Part shown: positions 14,865 to 21,747 of the stretch, in pieces
Position numbering within the stretch: the stretch's first letter is position 1
Layout: every line of letters starts with the position of its first letter
Source of the DNA: an uncultured Gemmiger sp.
GTDB taxonomy: Bacteria > Bacillota > Clostridia > Oscillospirales > Ruminococcaceae
Direction of reading: 5' to 3'
Length of the DNA stretch: 33,150 nt
Assembly: GCA_934502625.1 (NCBI GenBank)
Contig: CAKSUQ010000020.1
Coordinates: 1 to 33,150 of the forward strand
The notes under the pieces: model-generated
The model's input: the letters and a program-made list of their open reading frames with translations, nothing else
What the model was told of the DNA's origin: nothing
Database searches by the model: none
Made by a program: the position numbers and the translations under genes

Positions 14865-14887
14865 GTGAGTTAAAGAAAGGTTTGCCT

Positions 14888-16912
14888 ATGAAAACAATCA
14901 CCAAAGCCCCCATTCTCTTCCGCGGCGGGGACTATAACCCCGACCAGTGGCTCGACCGCCCCGACATCCTTGAAAAAGACGTCGAGATGATGAAGAAGGC
15001 GGGTATGAACACCGCCACTCTCGGCGTTTTCGCATGGGCGAAATACGAGCCGCGCGAGGGCGAGTATGACTTCACTTGGCTGCGCGAGACGATGGATCGC
15101 CTCTACGCGGCGGGTATCTATACCGAGCTTGCCACCCCCTGCGGCGCCAAGCCGAACTGGATGGCGAAGAAATACCCCGAAATCCTGCGCGTGCAGTCGG
15201 ACGCCATGACCGACCATCAGGGTATGCGGCACAACGCCTGTCCGTCCAGCCCGGTCTACCGCGAAAAAGTGCACACCATCATTGAAAAGCTCGTCGAGGC
15301 CGTCGGTGATCATCCGGGGCTGATCCTCTGGCATATCTCGAACGAGTTGGGCGGCGAGTGCTTCTGCCCGAAGTGTCAGGCGCGCTTCCGCGATTGGCTG
15401 CGCGACAAGTACAAGACCATCGACGCGCTGAACCATGCGTGGTGGACGGGCTTCTGGAGCCACCACTACGACAGCTTTGACGAGATCGAGCCACCGTTTG
15501 AAAACGGCGAGCAGAGCCTGCTTGGCCTGAAGCTGGACTGGCGGCGCTTCACGACATGGAACATGACCGACTACGTCCACAGCGAGACCGAACTGCTGCG
15601 CAAGCTGACGCCGAACGTGCCCATCACGACGAATTTGATGGAGTATTTCCCCGGTCTCGACTATCATGTGCTGCAAAAGGAGCTGGACTTTGTCTGCTGG
15701 GACAGCTACCCCCACTGGGGACGGCCTGACCGCAGCATCACGACGACCTTCGCCATGACCGCGTTCGACCACGCGCTGATTCGCGGCTGCAAGCGCGACG
15801 TCCCATTCTTCACGATGGAAAGCACGCCCAGCCTTGTCAACTGGCATGACTACAACAAGCTCAAGCGTCCCGGCGTCAACCGACTGCAGGGCTTGCAGAC
15901 GGTCGCCTGCGGCGGCGACGGCGTACAGTACTTCCAGTGGCGCAAGGGTCGCGGCGGCACCGAGCAATGGCACGGCGCGGTCGTCGACCACGACGGCCGT
16001 GACGACACCCGCGTGTTCAAGGATGTGACCGAGACCAACGCCGCGCTGAACGCGCTGACGCCGGTCATTGGCAGCCTGCCCCGCGCCGAGGCAGCGCTGA
16101 TCTTCGATTGGGACAGCCGCTGGGCGCTGGATGACGCTTGGGGCATGCAGATGAAGCAGAAAAACCTGCGCGAGACGGCTTGCGCCCTGCACGAGCAGCT
16201 TGGCCGCTGCGGCGTTGACGCCGATGTCATCGGTGTGGACGAGTCCCTCGACCGCTACAAGGTCGTCGTGCTGCCGATGCTTTACATGGTAAAGCCGGGC
16301 TTCGGCGAGAAGATCCGCAGCTACGTTAAAAACGGTGGCACGGTCATCGGCACCTACCTGCTGGGCTATGTCAACGATTCGACACTGGCGTGGCTGGGCG
16401 GCTTCCCCGGCGACGGTCTGCGGGAGGTCTTCGGCGTGACGACCACCGAGCTGGACACGCTCTACCCCGGCGAGCGCAACATCGCCGTCTTCCCGGACGG
16501 CAGCAAGGTCGCCATTCAGGACTATTGCGAGCTGCTGAAGACGGCGGACGGTGTCGACGTGCTGGCAACCTACGGCGAGGATTTTTACAAGGATTACGCT
16601 GTCGCGACCCGCCACGCCTACGGTAAGGGCGCAGCCTACTACATCGCTGCCCGGATGGACGCCGACGGCAATGCAAAGATTTTCCGCGACGCTATGCAGA
16701 AAGCGGGCTGCACGATGCAGACCTTGCCTGACGGCGTTGAGTATCACTGCCGCGAGGACGAACGCGCCGTGTACCACTTCTACCTCAACACGACCGAGGC
16801 CGACAAGACCGTGGCCGTGCCTGCGGGCAAAGACCTGCTGACCGATGCGACTGTCAGCGGGGAAGTGACCTTAGGCAAATACGCCGCCTGCGTGGTGGAA
16901 GTTGTAAAGTAA
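14888..16912 (+). CDS. GH42 beta-galactosidase
   Basis: A 674-residue cytoplasmic glycosidase with no signal peptide. The N-terminal TIM barrel begins FRGGDYNPDQW, the standard GH42 opening. The acid/base Glu153 is in WHISNELGG, the nucleophile Glu311 in FFTMESTPS, and the zinc-type cysteine cluster is C-x-C-x-x-C (Cys158, Cys160, Cys163). A trimerisation domain (about 390-600, from AEAALIFDWDSRWALDDAWGMQ) and a small C-terminal beta domain follow. The ATG at 14888 has GAAAGG 7 nt upstream; the TTG two codons earlier is less likely. It hydrolyses imported beta-galactosides such as galacto-oligosaccharides or galactan fragments. As last gene of the LacI-controlled operon it defines the likely substrate class. 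Confidence 0.95.
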   Translation: MKTITKAPILFRGGDYNPDQWLDRPDILEKDVEMMKKAGMNTATLGVFAWAKYEPREGEYDFTWLRETMDRLYAAGIYTELATPCGAKPNWMAKKYPEILRVQSDAMTDHQGMRHNACPSSPVYREKVHTIIEKLVEAVGDHPGLILWHISNELGGECFCPKCQARFRDWLRDKYKTIDALNHAWWTGFWSHHYDSFDEIEPPFENGEQSLLGLKLDWRRFTTWNMTDYVHSETELLRKLTPNVPITTNLMEYFPGLDYHVLQKELDFVCWDSYPHWGRPDRSITTTFAMTAFDHALIRGCKRDVPFFTMESTPSLVNWHDYNKLKRPGVNRLQGLQTVACGGDGVQYFQWRKGRGGTEQWHGAVVDHDGRDDTRVFKDVTETNAALNALTPVIGSLPRAEAALIFDWDSRWALDDAWGMQMKQKNLRETACALHEQLGRCGVDADVIGVDESLDRYKVVVLPMLYMVKPGFGEKIRSYVKNGGTVIGTYLLGYVNDSTLAWLGGFPGDGLREVFGVTTTELDTLYPGERNIAVFPDGSKVAIQDYCELLKTADGVDVLATYGEDFYKDYAVATRHAYGKGAAYYIAARMDADGNAKIFRDAMQKAGCTMQTLPDGVEYHCREDERAVYHFYLNTTEADKTVAVPAGKDLLTDATVSGEVTLGKYAACVVEVVK

Positions 16913-16922
16913 ATAGACTATA

Positions 16923-16962
16923 AAAACAGCCACCCGATGTAAAAAAATCGGGTGGCTGTTTT
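16923..16962. terminator. Bidirectional terminator after GH42
   Basis: A perfect 16-bp stem (16923-16938 with 16947-16962) with an 8-nt A-rich loop carries A and T runs at its base, so it can end both the GH42 operon and the convergent helicase transcript. A second inverted repeat (16973-17008) overlaps the helicase stop codon. Confidence 0.88.
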
Positions 16963-17003
16963 CGTTATATAGAGTAAAAGGCTTTTCCCGCAGGGGAAGC
17001 CTT

Positions 17004-19103
17004 TTACTCCTTCCACATCAAATGCCGCTCCGCAACCACCTGCGCATCCAATGTGCGGAGACCGGCGGTAAAACGGACGGTCACGCGGCGGCCGTCGACG
17101 CTCTCGACGGTGCCCGCGCCGAAGACAGCATGCCGCACATGCGCACCAATCATCGTGATACTCTCGACATCTACCGGCGGCAGCGGCTTGCGCACGGCGG
17201 GCGGGGCAGGGCGGCGGCCTGCGGGTTCGGCGTCAGGGCGCTTCTCGTGGCCGGGCAAACCGGACAGCACCTCGTTCACGAAGGCCGATGTCTCTGCCGC
17301 GCAGTCGAACAGCACCAACTGCTGCCGTGCGCGGGTCATCGCCACATAGAACAGCCGCCGATCCTCTTCGTACTGCTGGGTTTCGGCGGGTGTGCGGCAG
17401 CACAGCTCCGGCTTGGCGGGCAGGATGCCGTCCAGTACATCTAACAAAATTACACGGTCGTATTCCAGCCCTTTGGCCGAGTGGATCGTCGACAAAATAA
17501 ACTTGCAGCCGGGTGGCGTGACATGATTTTGTACGATGCTGCGCAGTTCTCCCAGCCGCCGCAACAGATGGCAGGGCGTTGGCTCCTGCGCACCCAGCAT
17601 TGCCAGCACAGCCAGCTTTGTGCGATCCATGCCCTTTTTGTCCAGATATTTGCCGTAGCCCAGCTCGTTCGCCACAAACCGCACGGCGTCGTCTGCCGCC
17701 ATGCGGGGCAGACGGGCAAGCCCGTGGGCGACATCGGCCATAGCGGCGCGGGTGCGCGGGCGGATGCTGTCCTCATTCAGCAGCGCAGTCCAGCAGCCCA
17801 TGCCGTATTGCCGCGCCTGATTGCAGGCGAACAGCGCTTGCGCACGGGTAACGGGTACGTCAAATTTGTAGTAGCAGCGCAGAAATGTCTCGCTGTCGTC
17901 TGGGTGCGCCGCCAGCGTGAAGATATCGGCCACGTCGCGCACGATTTTATTCGAGAAAAACGCCGGATCGATGGCCTTGCAGCCGTAGGGCACGCCTCGC
18001 CGCTCGCAGAGGTCGAGGATAGGCAGCGCGCTCTCGTGGTTGCGGAACAGCACCGCCGTTTCGACGTCGCAGTGCTGCGCGGCCTCGAACAAAAACGGCA
18101 GCTGGTCGGCACGGCGGGGAACTTTGACGACCTGAATCGGCTCACCTGCGCCCTGCGTGGGGCGGATCGTCTTGGTGCGGCGATAGCGGTTCCGCGCCAC
18201 AAAGCGGTTGGCCGCCTCCAGAATCGGCTCGCAGGAGCGGTAGTTTTCTTCCATGAGCAAAATCTGTGCGCCGGGGTAGGTTTTTTCAAAGTCCATCAGC
18301 GCCTGCGGGTAGGCCGCGCGGAAGCCGTAGATGCTTTGATCCTCGTCGCCAACCATGAAGATGTTGCCGCTTTCCTGCGCCAGAACGCGGATGATTTCGT
18401 GCTGCACCTTGGAGGTGTCCTGCGACTCGTCCACACAGAAATACTTGTACCGCCTGCGGAAGGCCGCCGCCACGGCGGGCGCGGCGCGCAGAATTTGCAG
18501 CGCAAAGCAGAGCTGGTCGTCATAGTCCATCCGTCGCTGCGCCTTCAGTGCCCGCTGGTAGCCGCGGTACAGCTCCGGCAGGTTGTCGACGTCGGATTCC
18601 AGCGCGTCCAGCTCGTCGTCGGTCAGGCACATATTTTTAATGTAGGTGATGGCCGTGCGCAGGTCTTTCAAGCTGCTCTCGGCCGGGTATTCGTGGTTGA
18701 TGTCCTGCCAGAGCTTCGTCAGCAGTGGGGCTGTGTCGCTCTCATTTTGCAGCAGCTCTGGCGCGGTGCGGTTGTACATCCGGCTGTACAGCGCAATGAC
18801 CCGCGCCGCCACGCCGTTGATCGTGCGGAACTCCATCCGCGCGGCCAGTGCCTCGCCGAAGCGGGCGGCGAACCGGGCGCGCATCTCCCGCGTGGCGGCA
18901 ACGGTGTAGGTCATCGTCAGGATGGACTCCGGCGCGACGCCGCAGACCTCGGTCATATAGCCCAGCCGGGTGATGAGCACCGTCGTCTTGCCGCTGCCCG
19001 GCACGGCCAGCAGCAGCACCGCGCCGTCCACGGCCTCGACCGCCGCCCGCTGCTGCGGGTTCAGCGCCGCCATATGGGCGGTTTCAAAGGTGGATTTGTC
19101 CAT
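17004..19103 (-). CDS. UvrD/PcrA-type superfamily 1 DNA helicase
   Basis: A 699-residue 3'-5' helicase. Motifs in order: Q-motif region LNPQQRAAVEAVDG; Walker A AVPGSGKTT (Lys39); Walker B CVDESQD; motif III GDEDQSIYGFRAA; motif IV-like ENYRS; motif V STIHSAKGLEYDRVILLD; motif VI LFYVAMTRARQQL. The final 50 residues (GAHVRHAVFGAGTVESVDGRRVTVRF) match the tudor-like C-terminal domain by which PcrA/UvrD contact RNA polymerase. AAGGAG lies 8 nt before the ATG at 19103. It is somewhat shorter than standard PcrA (about 730 or more), so it may be an additional UvrD-like paralogue and not the housekeeping enzyme. It acts in repair, replication or R-loop removal. Confidence 0.9.
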   Translation of the reverse strand: MDKSTFETAHMAALNPQQRAAVEAVDGAVLLLAVPGSGKTTVLITRLGYMTEVCGVAPESILTMTYTVAATREMRARFAARFGEALAARMEFRTINGVAARVIALYSRMYNRTAPELLQNESDTAPLLTKLWQDINHEYPAESSLKDLRTAITYIKNMCLTDDELDALESDVDNLPELYRGYQRALKAQRRMDYDDQLCFALQILRAAPAVAAAFRRRYKYFCVDESQDTSKVQHEIIRVLAQESGNIFMVGDEDQSIYGFRAAYPQALMDFEKTYPGAQILLMEENYRSCEPILEAANRFVARNRYRRTKTIRPTQGAGEPIQVVKVPRRADQLPFLFEAAQHCDVETAVLFRNHESALPILDLCERRGVPYGCKAIDPAFFSNKIVRDVADIFTLAAHPDDSETFLRCYYKFDVPVTRAQALFACNQARQYGMGCWTALLNEDSIRPRTRAAMADVAHGLARLPRMAADDAVRFVANELGYGKYLDKKGMDRTKLAVLAMLGAQEPTPCHLLRRLGELRSIVQNHVTPPGCKFILSTIHSAKGLEYDRVILLDVLDGILPAKPELCCRTPAETQQYEEDRRLFYVAMTRARQQLVLFDCAAETSAFVNEVLSGLPGHEKRPDAEPAGRRPAPPAVRKPLPPVDVESITMIGAHVRHAVFGAGTVESVDGRRVTVRFTAGLRTLDAQVVAERHLMWKE

Positions 19104-19136
19104 GGCGGGGCTCCTTTCGTGGCGGAATTATTGAAT

Positions 19137-19165
19137 ATTATAGCATGTTCTCCGCATAAACGCAA
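19137..19165 (-). promoter_or_regulatory. Promoter of the helicase gene
   Basis: On the minus strand TTGCGT (19165-19160), 17 nt, TATAAT (19142-19137), with TGC directly before TATAAT giving an extended -10. Confidence 0.68.
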
Positions 19166-19169
19166 AAAA

Positions 19170-19189
19170 TCCCCGCCGATCGGCGGGGA
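19170..19189 (-). terminator. Terminator downstream of the tcdA remnant
   Basis: A perfect 20-bp palindrome (TCCCCGCCGA paired with its complement) is followed on the minus strand by a T6 run. It is only 9 nt past the stop of the 19199-19498 fragment, so it is likely that gene's original terminator. Confidence 0.8.
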
Positions 19190-19198
19190 AGGGGGCTA

Positions 19199-19498
19199 TT
19201 ACACGCGGCTCAGCGCAATATCGTTGATGACCTCGCCCGCGCAGATCAGACCGGCCACGGCGGGGACGTAGGCATTGCTGCCGGGCACCTGCCGACGCTG
19301 GGTACACTTGCGCGCCGTGCCGGGCGGGCAGACCGACGTCTCGTAGATGTCCGCCACCTCGAACGCGGCGGCGTTCAGCTTGTTGCCCGCGCCCATACGG
19401 CTGATGATCGGCGCGCCCGCCGCCTGCGCCTGCATCGCCAGCGCCTCGACAGCATAGCCGCCCTCGCCGCCACGCCTGTCAAGCCCGCAATCTGTCAA
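19199..19498 (-). pseudogene. Remnant of a TcdA-like (ThiF/E1-family) tRNA t6A dehydratase gene
   Basis: The 99-codon frame encodes recognisable C-terminal pieces of TcdA (CsdL/YgdL): AAGAPIISRMGAGNKL, AAFEVADIYETSVCP and RRQVPGSNAYVPAVAGLICAGEVI. In intact members about 35-45 residues separate the SVCP block from the VPGSN block; here only about ten do, so an internal deletion is likely. The N-terminal Rossmann part with the GxGxxG nucleotide site is missing altogether: the sequence upstream gives no match and soon runs into the GH28 promoter. No ribosome binding site precedes the ATG. The intact enzyme makes cyclic t6A at tRNA position 37. The terminator at 19170-19189 survives. Confidence 0.72.
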
Positions 19499-19541
19499 AA
19501 CCTGCCGCTTTTCGACCGTAGTATTTTGGCACCCCTACACC

Positions 19542-19570
19542 TTGGATAAAAACACCGGCTGTGGTACAAT
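19542..19570 (+). promoter_or_regulatory. Promoter of the GH28 gene
   Basis: TTGGAT (19542-19547), 17 nt, TACAAT (19565-19570). The expected start is near 19577, leaving a 35-nt leader. Confidence 0.68.
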
Positions 19571-19611
19571 ATGTAAGAAAAAGCAAACATACCACACCAA
19601 AGGAACAGACA

Positions 19612-21102
19612 ATGAAACAAGGCAATTTGAATATACGCTGCACCGAGGATTACGCGGTGCTGTACTGGGACAAACCCGCCGCCGCACCCCACGGCGCGGA
19701 ATACACGGTCTCGCTGAACGGCGACGTCATCGGCCGCACCGACAAGACCCATTTCACCATCGAGGGGCTGACCTACGGCAGCAGCTACCGCCTCGATGTC
19801 GTCAGCGGCAGCTACTGCGTCGGCTCGACGACGCTGCAATTTGGCCGCGAGAAGCGCCGCATCGACGTCACCGCCGCGCCCTATTTCTGCAAGGGCGACG
19901 GCAGCATCCTGAACACCGACAACTTGCAGCGCGCCATCAACGACTGTGGTTCGGACGACGTTTTGTATATCCCGGCAGGCAACTTTCTGACCGGCGCGCT
20001 GCGGCTGCACAGTGACTTGGAGATTTACCTCGCCAAGGGCGCGGTGCTGCTGGGCACGAAGAACCTGCACGACTACACCCCGCGCATCCCCAGCCGGTTC
20101 GAGGGCGTGGAAATGCGCTGCTATTCCAGCCTGCTGAACGCGGGCGAGCTGGACAGTAAGTCCGGCGCGAACTGCCGCAACATCATCATCCGAGGCAAGG
20201 GCACGATCTGCGGCGGGGGAGAGACGCTGGCGAAAAAAATCATCGAGGACGAGCGCGCCCGCATCAAGAGCTTCACCGACGACAACCCGGAGCTGGTAGC
20301 TAGCTGCGAAACCAGCGACACGCTGCCCGGCCGGGTGCGCCCGCGCCTTATTAACCTGAGCAACTGCGAGAACGTCTGGATCAGCGGTATCACGCTGAAA
20401 AATAGTCCGTCGTGGAATGTCCACATGATCTACTGCAACGACATCCAGACCGACCACTGCACCTTCGAGTCGGAGGGTGTCGAGAACGGCGACGGCTGGG
20501 TCCCGGACTCCTCGACGAACTGCACGCTGTTCGCCTGCACCTTCCGCACCGGGGACGATGCCGTTGCCATCAAGAGCGGCAAAAATCCGGAAGGCAACAT
20601 CATCGCCCGCCCCAGCGCGCACATCCGCATTTTTGACTGCCGCAGCGAGTGCGGGCACGGCGTTTGCATTGGCAGCGAGATGGCGGGCGGCGTTGAGGAC
20701 GTGCAGATCTGGGACTGCGACCTTGCCAACAGCCTGTACGGCCTTGAGATCAAGGCCACGGCGAAGCGCGGAGGCTATGTGCGCGGCGTGACAGTGCGGG
20801 ACTGCACGCTGCCCCGCGTGCTGCTGCACAGCGTGACCTACAACGACGACGGCGTGCCCGCCGGCGCGCCGCCGAAGTTCAGCCATTGCTTCTTTGAGCG
20901 GCTGACCCTGACCGGCGCTGCGCTGGACGCCCAGCGCAATTGGCAGGACGTTTCGCCCATTGAAATCAGCGGGTTCGAACAGGCGGGTCATGCGACCGAG
21001 GACATCACGTTCAAGGATGTCGTCATTAAAAAGCCGTCCGCAACCCTGTCGATGGAGCTTTGCCGCAGCGTTACGCTGACGAACGTGTCGTGCGGGAAAT
21101 AA
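19612..21102 (+). CDS. GH28 polygalacturonase-family glycoside hydrolase
   Basis: A 496-residue enzyme. Residues of about 1-80 form a small beta-sandwich resembling an FN3 domain (AVLYWDKPAAAPHGAEYTVSL). The right-handed beta-helix follows. GH28 catalytic motifs are NGDGWVPDSS (Asp299), GDDAVAIKSG (Asp315, Asp316) and GHGVCIGSEM (His349); the later LEIKATAKRGG takes the place of the RIK motif. No signal peptide is present, so it is probably cytoplasmic and trims imported oligogalacturonides, possibly as an exo-acting enzyme. AAAGGA lies 7 nt before the ATG at 19612. It is a single-gene unit with its own promoter and terminator. Substrate details are inferred from family. Confidence 0.92.
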   Translation: MKQGNLNIRCTEDYAVLYWDKPAAAPHGAEYTVSLNGDVIGRTDKTHFTIEGLTYGSSYRLDVVSGSYCVGSTTLQFGREKRRIDVTAAPYFCKGDGSILNTDNLQRAINDCGSDDVLYIPAGNFLTGALRLHSDLEIYLAKGAVLLGTKNLHDYTPRIPSRFEGVEMRCYSSLLNAGELDSKSGANCRNIIIRGKGTICGGGETLAKKIIEDERARIKSFTDDNPELVASCETSDTLPGRVRPRLINLSNCENVWISGITLKNSPSWNVHMIYCNDIQTDHCTFESEGVENGDGWVPDSSTNCTLFACTFRTGDDAVAIKSGKNPEGNIIARPSAHIRIFDCRSECGHGVCIGSEMAGGVEDVQIWDCDLANSLYGLEIKATAKRGGYVRGVTVRDCTLPRVLLHSVTYNDDGVPAGAPPKFSHCFFERLTLTGAALDAQRNWQDVSPIEISGFEQAGHATEDITFKDVVIKKPSATLSMELCRSVTLTNVSCGK

Positions 21103-21144
21103 CCCCTGCCCTCTGACATTGTGAACATTCTTTAAAACTTCCCC

Positions 21145-21176
21145 ACACCCCCTTGCATATCGCGGCAAGGGGGTGT
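21145..21176 (+). terminator. Terminator of the GH28 gene
   Basis: A perfect 12-bp stem (21145-21156 with 21165-21176) has an 8-nt loop and is followed by the AT-rich ATTATTGT. The U run is weak. Confidence 0.7.
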
Positions 21177-21190
21177 ATTATTGTCACGAT

Positions 21191-21218
21191 TTAATACTTA
21201 ACAAGTGATAAGAATTAA
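21191..21218. promoter_or_regulatory. 28-bp palindromic operator before the MarR/ABC operon
   Basis: The left half TTAATACTTAACAA and right half GTGATAAGAATTAA are mutually complementary at 11 of 14 positions (blocks TTAAT/ATTAA, CTTA/TAAG, CA/TG). It ends two bases before the marR ribosome binding site, so binding of the encoded MarR protein would block transcription. The promoter boxes themselves are not clear. Confidence 0.62.
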
Positions 21219-21231
21219 CAGGAGGTGTACA

Positions 21232-21747
21232 ATGCCGGACACACAAACACCCGATCTGCACGGCGTTTTCCGGTTTGTGGCGCGGCTGCACACGCTGGCA
21301 AAGCGCGGAATGCGCGCGGCGCTGGCCGGGCAGCCGAAATGCCGCTACGGTATGCTGGAAAGCCTGCATGGCCTGATCGAACAGCACGGGCAGGACGGCG
21401 CGATCTATGTTTCTGAGATCGCGCGCCACATGCATCAGCCGCTGCCTGCCATCTCGCGCGGGCTGCGCATGATGGAACAGGACGGCCACATCGTCCGCGA
21501 GACCGACCCCCGCGACCGCCGCAAGACGCTGGTGCGTCTCACTCAGGCAGGGGAGGCCGCGCGCCTTGCCAACGAGCAGGCAATGAATGACTATTTTGCC
21601 CGCATCATGGCGCGGCTGACCCCGGAGGAACTGGCGCAGGCTAACGCCGTCAAAGACGCTCTGCTGGACGCCATCGCCGCGGAAAACGCCGTCATGGAAA
21701 CCCAATTCAGCCCGAAAGGAGAACCCCCACATGACAAAGATATTTAA
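21232..21747 (+). CDS. MarR-family transcriptional regulator
   Basis: A 171-residue winged-helix repressor. The DNA-binding core reads AIYVSEIARHMHQPLPAISRGLRMMEQDGHIVRETDPRDRRKTLVRLTQAG, with the family hallmark DxRDxRxxxVxLT in the wing. Flanking helices (GVFRFVARLHTLAKRGMRAAL and the C-terminal YFARIMARLTPEELAQANAVKDALLDAI) form the dimer interface. AGGAGGTG precedes the ATG at 21232 by about 6 nt. The gene overlaps the following ABC subunit by 17 nt, so the three genes form one operon. It most likely represses its own operon through the palindrome at 21191-21218 and is released by an exported compound, as in many MarR-exporter pairs. Confidence 0.93.
   Translation: MPDTQTPDLHGVFRFVARLHTLAKRGMRAALAGQPKCRYGMLESLHGLIEQHGQDGAIYVSEIARHMHQPLPAISRGLRMMEQDGHIVRETDPRDRRKTLVRLTQAGEAARLANEQAMNDYFARIMARLTPEELAQANAVKDALLDAIAAENAVMETQFSPKGEPPHDKDI

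Noticed and set aside
14870..16777. 635-codon open frame on the minus strand opposite the GH42 gene
   Set aside because: It is a shadow of the GC-rich codons of the GH42 gene, has no ribosome binding site or family features, and its composition is unlike a real protein.
17481..19271. 596-codon open frame on the plus strand opposite the helicase
   Set aside because: The helicase frame has all SF1 motifs in order; this is its antisense shadow.
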